Of a DNA stretch of 14,614 nt, positions 1-7,073 are shown piece after piece. Under the pieces are notes generated by a model. It saw nothing but the letters and a program-made list of their open reading frames with translations. It was not told the DNA's origin and made no database searches. Source of the stretch: Spirochaetaceae bacterium (GTDB lineage Bacteria; Spirochaetota; Spirochaetia; B11-G9). The position numbers and the translations under genes were made by a program. The stretch covers positions 1 to 14,614 of the forward strand of contig JAUVLL010000037.1 of the NCBI GenBank assembly GCA_030600745.1. The letters are read 5' to 3'. Numbering within the stretch: the first letter of the stretch is position 1; every line of letters starts with the position of its first letter.

Positions 1-2244
1 AAAGACCTCAAAAACTATCATCCAAGACGCCGCAACTGGGTCTGGAGGACCTCTATCCCTCAAGTAAGGGCGAACGGCCGTTCTCCCCAACGAGAAAGAT
101 CACCCCAGGAGCAAGAACCCAACCAGATAGGTAAATTCACATACCTCGAAACCTCCAAAAACCTATCCTCCTCCGTCCCCCTCCCTGCCGCACCTTACTT
201 CGACGATATAGATCCTCAGCCGGCCTGTTCAATAACAACAGAGATTGCCTCCGGAAGGTTCGAAGATGATATCCGTCGAATGAGGATGGCTGCATGGCAT
301 GGTGCGGACCACCTGATGGTAATTCGAACAGCAGGCCAGAGCCATATGGAAGGACTTATAGAAGGAACCCCCCAGGGTATAGGTGGTGTGCCAATAACAA
401 GAAAACAGATAAGAGCACAGAGGAAGGCTCTTGACTTAATAGAAGATGAAGTGGGAAGACCAATTAATTACCACTCCTATATAAGTGGTGTTGCAGGACC
501 GGAAATGGCTGTAATGTTTGCCGAAGAGGGAATAAATGGTGCACATCAGGATCCCCAATACAATGTTATTTACAGAAATATCAATATGGTAAGAAGCTTT
601 GTAGATGCGGCTGTGGCAAAAAAAATGATTGCCTGGGCTGGAATTGCCCAGATAGACGGTGCACACAATGCAAACGCCACAGCAAGGGAGGCATGGAAGG
701 TAATGCCTGAATTAATGGTACAGCACGGTATAAACTGTATTTTCTCAGTTAAGGCAGGGATAAAAAAAGAAAATATCTGCCTCTCCACTGTACCTCCCAC
801 ATCTCCTCCTGCACCTTGTATGCGAATGGATCTGCCATACGCAGTTGCCCTAAGAGAACTCTTTAAAGAGTATAAAATGAGGGCTCAGCAGAATACAAAA
901 TACATGAGCTCATCAACACGGGAAGCAACTGTTTCACACACATTAAATCTTTTAATATCTGAACTTACCTCTGCTGATATTCAGTCAACAATTACTCCCG
1001 ACGAAGGGAGAAATGTACCATGGCATATCTATAACATGGAGGGGACAGACACGGCTAAGCAGGCTTTTGCAGGAATGGACGGCCTGGGAACTATGCTGGA
1101 AATTAAAAGACACAACAGCGAACTGGGAAATAAAGTAAGAGAATTAAAAGAAAGAGCTATCCTTTTTCTTGAAGAAATGATCAAAGAGGGTGGTTATTTC
1201 AAGGCTGTAGAAGAAGGGTTTTTTGTTGACTCCGGTGAATATCCCGAACGTAATGGAGATGGGATTTCACGAAAAATTGATGGTGGTATTGGTGTAGGCA
1301 CAGTTTACGAAAGAGATGAAGACTACATGGCTCCTGTAACAGCCCACTTTGGATACAATAACCTTGTCCCCTTTGGAGAAGAAGCTGTTAAAGATCCTTC
1401 CTCTCTAATCGGAGGTGGAACTTTCGAGGTTCCTGAAAAAATAGTTTTTATAGATGAGCTTGATGAAGAAGATAATGTAAATGTACGAATGGAAAGAACA
1501 ACAGAACTTCGAAATACTTCAAGAATCATGCCCGAAATGGAGTGGCAGGGAGATGGTATTGTTCAGACAACAATGTTTCTTCCAACTGATAAACGAACAG
1601 CATCTTTTGCAGCTATTGAAATAGGCAAAAAGATGGGTCTTGCTGATGTTGAAGTGATCAATGTAGAAGTGATGCACCCCGCTGAAGGTACAAGGGTAGA
1701 AATTAAAGGCAGGGTTGATTTTACAATAGACACAGCAAAACTCGACATCCCACCGGAACCTGAAGTTATGACAGAAGAAGAAATAAGATCCATAATAAAA
1801 TCCGAACCTATGACAATTGTTGCCGGCACGGTAGGTTCTGATGAACACTCAGTGGGCCTCCGGGAAATTATAGATATTAAGCATGGTGGTATTGAAGGAT
1901 TTGGAATTGACTGCCAGTATCTTGGGACCTCCGTCCCCCTTGAGAAACTTATAGATGCGGCTATTGAGACAAATGCTGATGCAATACTTATTTCCACCAT
2001 CATCAGCCATGATGATATACACTATAAAAACATGAAAGATCTTCATAACCTGAGTGTGGAAAAAGGGATCCGGGATAAGATAATTCTGGTTGCAGGCGGC
2101 ACTCAGGTATCTCCGGAAATTGCAGCAAAACAGGGAATAGATGCCGGATTCGGCCGTGGAACAAAAGGAATTAACGTAGCAACTTTTCTTGTAAAAGAAA
2201 GAGAGAGGAGACAGGAGAACGGAGAAGGGAGACGGGAGGAATAG
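1..2244 (+). CDS. oraE: D-ornithine 4,5-aminomutase large subunit OraE (5' end missing)
   Basis: OraE is the catalytic subunit of D-ornithine aminomutase. It uses adenosylcobalamin and PLP to move the terminal amino group of D-ornithine from C5 to C4, giving 2,4-diaminopentanoate in anaerobic ornithine fermentation. The frame is open from base 1 and already matches the family there (PRRRNWVWR at codons 8-16, then YFDDIDPQP and the run ending at HGADH), so the gene begins outside the window, probably by about 15-25 codons, and not at the first internal ATG (280). Counting from the window edge, the cobalamin signature DEHSVG is at codons 614-619. The H at 616 is the cobalt ligand, and K627, 11 residues on in IDIKHGG, matches the PLP lysine (His618/Lys629 in C. 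sticklandii). Two parts look unlike the family: a low-complexity stretch around codons 20-42 and the C-terminal tail RERRQENGEGRREE. Both coincide with repeat DNA. The small partner subunit OraS is not visible and should lie upstream. Confidence 0.97.
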   Translation, partial: KDLKNYHPRRRNWVWRTSIPQVRANGRSPQRERSPQEQEPNQIGKFTYLETSKNLSSSVPLPAAPYFDDIDPQPACSITTEIASGRFEDDIRRMRMAAWHGADHLMVIRTAGQSHMEGLIEGTPQGIGGVPITRKQIRAQRKALDLIEDEVGRPINYHSYISGVAGPEMAVMFAEEGINGAHQDPQYNVIYRNINMVRSFVDAAVAKKMIAWAGIAQIDGAHNANATAREAWKVMPELMVQHGINCIFSVKAGIKKENICLSTVPPTSPPAPCMRMDLPYAVALRELFKEYKMRAQQNTKYMSSSTREATVSHTLNLLISELTSADIQSTITPDEGRNVPWHIYNMEGTDTAKQAFAGMDGLGTMLEIKRHNSELGNKVRELKERAILFLEEMIKEGGYFKAVEEGFFVDSGEYPERNGDGISRKIDGGIGVGTVYERDEDYMAPVTAHFGYNNLVPFGEEAVKDPSSLIGGGTFEVPEKIVFIDELDEEDNVNVRMERTTELRNTSRIMPEMEWQGDGIVQTTMFLPTDKRTASFAAIEIGKKMGLADVEVINVEVMHPAEGTRVEIKGRVDFTIDTAKLDIPPEPEVMTEEEIRSIIKSEPMTIVAGTVGSDEHSVGLREIIDIKHGGIEGFGIDCQYLGTSVPLEKLIDAAIETNADAILISTIISHDDIHYKNMKDLHNLSVEKGIRDKIILVAGGTQVSPEIAAKQGIDAGFGRGTKGINVATFLVKERERRQENGEGRREE
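64..91. repeat. degenerate 28-bp REP-like palindrome inside oraE
   Basis: The left half GTAAGGGCGAACGG and the right half CCGTTCTCCCCAAC pair at 11 of 14 positions with no spacer. Length and ends (GTA-GGG ... CCC-AC) match the perfect 28-bp palindrome at 13995-14022. The central 12 bp (GAACGGCCGTTC) are perfect. It lies in the oraE coding frame and encodes part of a low-complexity stretch (VRANGRSPQ) that I do not recall from other OraE proteins. The reading frame stays open across it. The symmetry is directly visible; the idea that it is an inserted, decayed repeat is inference. Confidence 0.6.
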
Positions 2245-2314
2245 GAAGGATGAAGAAGAGAGGTTTTTCTGTTCTTGCTCTTCCATCCTCCGGTCTCCTT
2301 ACTCCTGTCTCCCC
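2205..2314. repeat. imperfect purine/pyrimidine inverted repeat spanning the oraE stop codon
   Basis: A purine-only strand made of GGAGACAGGAG-type units (from about 2205 to 2272) is followed by a pyrimidine-rich strand that is its imperfect reverse complement. The outer 11-bp arms are exact: GGAGACAGGAG at 2207-2217 and CTCCTGTCTCC at 2302-2312. Inner arms (around 2227-2250 and 2277-2299) pair with several mismatches. The left arm encodes the last residues of OraE (RERRQENGEGRREE), so the repeat appears to have replaced or extended the natural 3' end. The transcript could fold into a long hairpin between oraE and the next gene. There is no T-run, so a simple terminator is unlikely. Confidence 0.7.
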
Positions 2315-2349
2315 CACATAGTCTTAATGGTTATAAATAAGGGTAAACA

Positions 2350-3747
2350 ATGAAGATAGACGTTCTTATTGCGGAGATAGGGAGTACTACAACTCTGGTA
2401 AATGCTTTTAATGATATTGATAGTTTAAGTCCGGTATTTTTAGGGCAGGGCTCAGCTCCAACAAGTATTAAAGAAGGTGACGTACGTATTGGATTGAATT
2501 CTGCCATTAAAAACCTGAAGAAAGTACTTTCCGGCAAGCCTTCAGGAATTTCCTGGAACTCATTCTTTGCTACTTCAAGTGCCGCCGGTGGATTGCGGAT
2601 GACTGTCCATGGTCTGGTTTATGACATGACGGTAAAGGCAGCAAAAGAAGCAGCCCTGGGAGCAGGAGCAAATATCCATCAGGTAACCGCAGGTAAAATG
2701 AGACAGAGCGATATTGATCGAATGATTAATATTAAGCCTAACATAATAATGATTGCCGGTGGAGTAGATTTTGGGGAAAGGGATACAGCTCTGGAAAATT
2801 CAACGGCCATCTATAACGCCTTAAACCTTACCTCACTTAAAACACCAGTTATTTATGCAGGTAATATAGAGAATCAGAACGAGATTAAAAACATATTTGC
2901 AAACTATAGGGGCAAACTTATAATTGTAGATAATGTCTATCCCCGGATTGATGATCTTCAAATTCTACCTGCCAGAAAAATAATTCAGGCAGTTTTTGAG
3001 GACCATATTATTCATGCACCCGGTATGGAACACATAAGAGATATGGTGGATGGTCCGATAGTTCCTACACCAGGTGGTGTTATGCTGGCGGCTGAAATTC
3101 TAAAAGAGAGTACAAGTGATCTGATAGTAATCGATGTGGGAGGCGCAACAACTGATATTCATTCAGTTACCAGTGGCAGTGAAGAAATAAACCGAATTCT
3201 TATCAGCCCCGAACCCTATGCAAAAAGAACAGTAGAAGGGGATCTGGGTATCTATATAAACCGTAAAAATGTCCTGCGGCTAGTGCTCCAGGATCAGAAA
3301 AATACTGATATATATACAGAGGAAGACAGAAATTACCTTGGTAAAATCGTAGATGGCCTGGGCCCGGTTCCAGTAACAGACAAAGAAAAAAAGATAGCTT
3401 ATGACCTCACTTTTACAGCAGCTTCAGCAGCTTTAGGGAGACATGCAGGAGCATTCAGAGACCTGTATGGGCCAAGGGGAAAAACCAAAATGGCAGAAGG
3501 CCGGGATCTTACAGCAGTTAAATACTGTATAGGTACCGGCGGGGCCCTGACAAGATTAAAGGGAGGAATAGAGATTATGCAGAAAATGGTTACTAACTCC
3601 CCGGGTAAAAAACTCTATCCTGGAGAAGGTATAAAGTTTCTCCTTGATAAGAATTATACAATGGCCAGTCTTGGCGTTCTTTCAAAACAGTACCCGGATG
3701 CAGCAGTTAAATTAATCAAACAAAGCCTTGGATTATCAAATGAATAA
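2350..3747 (+). CDS. GlmL/MutL-family ATPase of the ornithine aminomutase cluster
   Basis: This 465-residue protein belongs to the GlmL (MutL) family of actin/hexokinase-fold ATPases found beside cobalamin-dependent glutamate mutase and D-ornithine aminomutase genes. The presumed role is chaperoning or reactivating the B12 mutase, here OraE. Two nucleotide-binding signatures are visible: IAEIGSTTT at residues 7-15 (phosphate 1) and VIDVGGATTD at 260-269 (phosphate 2); a further glycine-rich motif GTGGAL lies near residue 396. AAGGG at 2339-2343 is 6 bases before the ATG. The gene follows oraE after about 105 bp occupied mostly by the inverted repeat and precedes orr by 24 bp, so all three probably form one operon. 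Direct biochemical proof of function for this subfamily is limited; family membership is secure, the partner is inferred from position. Confidence 0.9.
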   Translation: MKIDVLIAEIGSTTTLVNAFNDIDSLSPVFLGQGSAPTSIKEGDVRIGLNSAIKNLKKVLSGKPSGISWNSFFATSSAAGGLRMTVHGLVYDMTVKAAKEAALGAGANIHQVTAGKMRQSDIDRMINIKPNIIMIAGGVDFGERDTALENSTAIYNALNLTSLKTPVIYAGNIENQNEIKNIFANYRGKLIIVDNVYPRIDDLQILPARKIIQAVFEDHIIHAPGMEHIRDMVDGPIVPTPGGVMLAAEILKESTSDLIVIDVGGATTDIHSVTSGSEEINRILISPEPYAKRTVEGDLGIYINRKNVLRLVLQDQKNTDIYTEEDRNYLGKIVDGLGPVPVTDKEKKIAYDLTFTAASAALGRHAGAFRDLYGPRGKTKMAEGRDLTAVKYCIGTGGALTRLKGGIEIMQKMVTNSPGKKLYPGEGIKFLLDKNYTMASLGVLSKQYPDAAVKLIKQSLGLSNE

Positions 3748-3771
3748 TATCAGACTTCAGGAGAAAGCATA

Positions 3772-5580
3772 ATGTCAGGACCGGTTATTACTGTAAACCT
3801 AAAAAAGATTGAAGATAATACAAGAGTTATTGTAGATTTCTGTGGAGAACATGGTATTGATGTAATTGGAGTTTCCAAGGTCACCTGCGGCATGCCTTCT
3901 GTAGCAAAGGCCATGATTTCCGGAGGTGTAACAGGAATTGGTGAATCCAGAATTGAGAATATCAACAGACTTCGGATGAGTGGGATCAATCACCCTGTTA
4001 CACTACTACGAATTCCACCTCTTTCAGGGGTTGATGAAATTGTAAACTCTGTGGATACCAGTCTGAACTCTGAACTCTCTGTAATAAAAGAGCTATCCCT
4101 TGCAGCTGATAAAAAAGGGAAAGTGCATGGTATTATACTGATGCTGGACCTGGGGGATCTTCGTGAAGGGATATGGCCGGATGATCTCTTGCAGATTGCA
4201 ACAGAAACAGTGGGGCTGCCGGGAGTACGATTAGCTGGTCTGGGGACAAATCTCACCTGCTATGGAGGAGTTCTTCCTTCAGAAAAAAACATGCAGATGC
4301 TTTCTGATTATGCACATAGAATAGAAGATTCTCTTAATATTAAACTGGACATTCTTTCCGGTGGGAATTCTTCCTCTCTGGATCTTGTAAGACGGGGGAA
4401 AATGCCGAAGAAGATTAATCAGCTGAGAATTGGAGAAGCAATAATGCTTGGAAGAGAAACAGCTTATGGGAAAAGATGGCCCGGAACATCCTTTGATGCT
4501 TTTACTCTGGAAGCTGAACTTATAGAGATAAAGACAAAACCATCAATACCAATCGGAGAAACAGGAATGGATGCATTTGGGGGAAAGCCGGTTATTGAAG
4601 ACAAGGGAGAAATGGTTCGTGGGATTCTGAATATAGGAAGAGAAGATGTAGATGTTGACGGGCTGTCCCCAATAGATAACTCTTTATCCATCATTGGAGC
4701 ATCCAGTGATCATCTTCTTATAAATATTACAAAAACAGAAAATAAACCTCAACTGGGAGACAGAATTGGCTTTACACTTAGCTATGGAGCCCTGCTGGCA
4801 GGAATGACATCTGCATATGTACTAAAAAAACCTCTTCTTCCAAAAAGCAGTCTGGTAAAAAACAGAATAGCTATGGTAGGTTCTTCCCCTGTATTTAACA
4901 CTCCGGAAATTAAATCCAGGCTGACATCTCTGAATATTGAAGTTACAGGACCATTAGCTCCAACCCCTGCAAACTTAGAACAATCTTTTAAAGACAGAAC
5001 TGTGCCATTTATTGCCGGTCCAGAGCGTGTAACACTTTCAGGTATGACTGCTATGAAAAATACTCTTGGACAAAGCGGATTAATTATTCTGGATTCTCAT
5101 GCATCTTTAATGATTTCTGAATCTGCAAAAGCTGACAGAAAAATTCTTTCAACAGCCCTTGGCCTTGTAGATGATAATATAAACATGAGCTCTGATTTCT
5201 CTCCGGAAAATATAGTTATTATAGGCCTGCAGGAAGCGGAAAAAGAGGAATCTGATCTTATACGAAGGCTTAATCTGACTGTTTTTACTATGGAGGATAT
5301 TGATCTTCTTGGTATTAGAGAGGTAACCAGAAGAGCTTTGAGAATAGCATGTTCCGGCACCCATGGATTCTACCTAAGCTTTTGTCAGGATGTGGGTGGT
5401 AACACAGACGAGGGATTAACTGCCCGGGAGCTGCATCTTGCCATGGAATTAATTTCAAAATCGGAACAAATGAGAGCTATTGATATTTCTGGTTGCCTTA
5501 AAGAGGGACAGATTGACTATACCCCTCTTTTACATTTTGTGGAGTCGGCTTTTGGGAAGAGAATACTGGGACAGCAATAG
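3772..5580 (+). CDS. orr: ornithine racemase fused to a degenerate arginase-like domain
   Basis: Residues 1 to about 355 are a PLP-dependent alanine/ornithine racemase of the Orr type, converting L- to D-ornithine, the substrate of OraE. The PLP lysine is K36 in GVSKVTCG; GETGMDAFGG (262-271) and LSYGALLAG (336-344) are typical. Orr of C. sticklandii is about 350 residues, whereas this protein has 602. Residues about 364-602 resemble ureohydrolases (arginase/agmatinase). VPFIAGPER (411-419) sits where arginases have the GGDH ligand motif. GLIILDSHAS (436-445) matches the DAHxD motif with D441 and H443 kept but the last D replaced by S445. IVIIGL (481-486) and TMEDIDLLGI (506-515) match conserved structural segments. 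YLSFCQD (534-540) replaces SxDxD, and the DPxxAPGxG segment that normally follows is deleted. GLTARE (548-553) keeps the late glutamate. Several Mn ligands are lost, so arginase activity is unlikely. AGGAGA at 3759-3764 sets the start. Confidence 0.9.
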   Translation: MSGPVITVNLKKIEDNTRVIVDFCGEHGIDVIGVSKVTCGMPSVAKAMISGGVTGIGESRIENINRLRMSGINHPVTLLRIPPLSGVDEIVNSVDTSLNSELSVIKELSLAADKKGKVHGIILMLDLGDLREGIWPDDLLQIATETVGLPGVRLAGLGTNLTCYGGVLPSEKNMQMLSDYAHRIEDSLNIKLDILSGGNSSSLDLVRRGKMPKKINQLRIGEAIMLGRETAYGKRWPGTSFDAFTLEAELIEIKTKPSIPIGETGMDAFGGKPVIEDKGEMVRGILNIGREDVDVDGLSPIDNSLSIIGASSDHLLINITKTENKPQLGDRIGFTLSYGALLAGMTSAYVLKKPLLPKSSLVKNRIAMVGSSPVFNTPEIKSRLTSLNIEVTGPLAPTPANLEQSFKDRTVPFIAGPERVTLSGMTAMKNTLGQSGLIILDSHASLMISESAKADRKILSTALGLVDDNINMSSDFSPENIVIIGLQEAEKEESDLIRRLNLTVFTMEDIDLLGIREVTRRALRIACSGTHGFYLSFCQDVGGNTDEGLTARELHLAMELISKSEQMRAIDISGCLKEGQIDYTPLLHFVESAFGKRILGQQ

Positions 5581-5622
5581 ATATTCAGTGTACTTAAATG
5601 CATAATTATTGAACTACGTGTA

Positions 5623-5698
5623 ACCTTGTAAAAAAGTCTTATAATTCAATATTTCCCTTGTATAAGTTTCTTTTTAGCTGTAATATACCTTGTAAAAA
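5623..5698. repeat. three direct repeats spaced exactly 32 bp
   Basis: ACCTTGTAAAAA occurs at 5623-5634 and again identically at 5687-5698. A third, weaker copy, CCCTTGTATAAG, begins at 5655, exactly midway. The 32-bp period is about three helical turns, placing the sites on the same DNA face. Sequence between the copies is poorly conserved. They lie in the only intergenic space before the AAA ATPase gene, overlapping its likely promoter. They could be repeated operator sites; no binding protein can be named. Confidence 0.5.
5658..5686 (+). promoter_or_regulatory. candidate sigma-70 promoter for the AAA ATPase gene
   Basis: TTGTAT (5658-5663) and TAATAT (5681-5686) are separated by 17 bp and lie 30 bp before the ATG at 5716. 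The hexamers are only 3/6 and 4/6 matches to consensus, so this rests on spacing and position. GGAG at 5705-5708 gives a 7-base gap to the start codon. Confidence 0.4.
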
Positions 5699-5715
5699 CG
5701 CCCTGGAGAAAAATC

Positions 5716-7053
5716 ATGCAAAGAGATTTATTGATAAATCTAAATGAATGGGCCCTTGGTGATCATAGAAAACCATTAATTCTAAGAGGAGCAAGGCAAG
5801 TTGGAAAGTCATGGCTTGTTAAAAAACTAGGAAAACAATTTGACAATTTTATAGAGATAAATTTTGACAGGAACCCTGAACTTACAACACTGTTTGAACA
5901 AACAGTTGAACCCCGGAAATTGATAAAATTACTTTCAAATTATACTGATACAGAAATAATTGCAGGAAAAACACTGCTTTTTCTTGATGAAATTCAAAAT
6001 TGCAGTCGGGCAATCACATCTTTACGATATTTTTATGAAGAAATGCCGGACCTGCATGTTATTGCTGCCGGTTCTTTACTTGATTTTGAACTTAATAAGA
6101 TTTCTATCCCCGTTGGCAGAATTAGTTTTTTATATGTTTATCCTCTTTCTTTTGGAGAATTTCTTTTAGCTCTGGGAAAAGAAAATTTAAGGAAAATGAT
6201 TATTGAAAATGGATTTAAAGAACTTCCTGAATTATTTCATAACCAATTAATAGACTTTACAGGAATTTATAGTTTTATCGGAGGAATGCCGGAAGTTGTC
6301 CAAAGATATATAGATATAGGTGATTTAAAAAAATGTATGGAAATCCAATCGGATATCCTGCAAACATATAAAAGGGATTTTAATAAATATGCAAAGAAAC
6401 ATCAGCTGAAATATCTTGAAAAAGTGTTCACATCAATTCCGCTTCAGACCGGTACCAAATTTAGATTCGTTTCTGTTTCAAGGGAGCATAAAAGCAAAGA
6501 TCTGCTTGAAGCACTTGATATGCTTTGTATGGCCGGGGTTGCAAATATAGTCTATCATAGCAGTTCAAACGGTATTCCGGTTCATTCCGAAATAGATATA
6601 AAAAAATTCAAAGTATTCTTTTTTGATGTCGGACTTGCTCAAAGAATTTTAAATTTGGACTTTAGGCCCTTAATGCTCAATCCGGATATTTCACAGATTA
6701 ACAATGGTGCAATAGCAGAACTTTTTACAGCTCAGGAATTAACAGCCTACAGTAATCCAGGAGAAGAATACTACCTTCACTACTGGCACAGGGAAGCAAA
6801 ATCAAGTAATGCCGAAATAGATTTTGTTATTGAACAAAATGGTAAAGTAATTCCAATTGAAATAAAAAGTGGTCATGTTGGAAAAATGAGAAGTTTAAAA
6901 CTTTTTATGGAGTCAAAAAAGACTGCTTGCGGGATAAAAATATCAACATATCCATTTTCTTTTTATAATAATGTTCAGTCAATTCCATTTTATGGAATAG
7001 AAGTTTTATCAAACAGCTCTTTGCCTTGTGTTAAAATAGATTCAGGAGAATAA
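5716..7053 (+). CDS. AAA+ ATPase with C-terminal DUF4143 domain
   Basis: This 445-residue protein is an AAA_14/DUF4143-type ATPase. Walker A is GARQVGKS (25-32), Walker B LLFLDE (87-92), sensor-like AAGS (117-120), and R135 in PVGR may act as the arginine residue. The C-terminal third contains EIDF...IEIK with D369, E382 and K384, a pattern resembling the PD-(D/E)xK nuclease fold reported for DUF4143 proteins. These genes are very common as scattered, often multicopy, single genes in anaerobes. Their function is not established; roles in defence or mobile elements have been suggested. The gene is visibly more AT-rich than the flanking operons, has its own promoter region, and sits alone between the ornithine cluster and a convergent operon, which fits acquisition as a single unit. 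No membrane segment is evident. Confidence 0.88.
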   Translation: MQRDLLINLNEWALGDHRKPLILRGARQVGKSWLVKKLGKQFDNFIEINFDRNPELTTLFEQTVEPRKLIKLLSNYTDTEIIAGKTLLFLDEIQNCSRAITSLRYFYEEMPDLHVIAAGSLLDFELNKISIPVGRISFLYVYPLSFGEFLLALGKENLRKMIIENGFKELPELFHNQLIDFTGIYSFIGGMPEVVQRYIDIGDLKKCMEIQSDILQTYKRDFNKYAKKHQLKYLEKVFTSIPLQTGTKFRFVSVSREHKSKDLLEALDMLCMAGVANIVYHSSSNGIPVHSEIDIKKFKVFFFDVGLAQRILNLDFRPLMLNPDISQINNGAIAELFTAQELTAYSNPGEEYYLHYWHREAKSSNAEIDFVIEQNGKVIPIEIKSGHVGKMRSLKLFMESKKTACGIKISTYPFSFYNNVQSIPFYGIEVLSNSSLPCVKIDSGE

Positions 7054-7054
7054 A

Positions 7055-7073
7055 AATCCTACCAGGCAGGATT
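7055..7073 (-). terminator. weak intrinsic terminator overlapping the last codons of the minus-strand operon
   Basis: On the minus strand AATCCT and AGGATT flank a 7-base loop and are followed by a short T-rich tail (TTTATT). The hairpin contains the stop codon of the alkyl-DHAP-synthase-like gene, and its tail enters the stop region of the convergent ATPase gene. The 6-bp, partly AT stem is weak, so confidence is modest. No matching T-run exists for the plus strand. Confidence 0.35.

Noticed and set aside
280..282. ATG 280 as the oraE start
   Set aside because: Family-conserved OraE sequence continues in frame upstream to base 1.
1563..2003. Minus-strand open frame opposite oraE
   Set aside because: It overlaps the cobalamin-binding domain of OraE in antisense and has a Ser/Ile-rich composition typical of a shadow frame.
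5623..5698. Small CRISPR-like array
   Set aside because: Only about 8-12 bases are shared per unit, the 32-bp period is too short for repeat plus spacer, and there are no cas genes.
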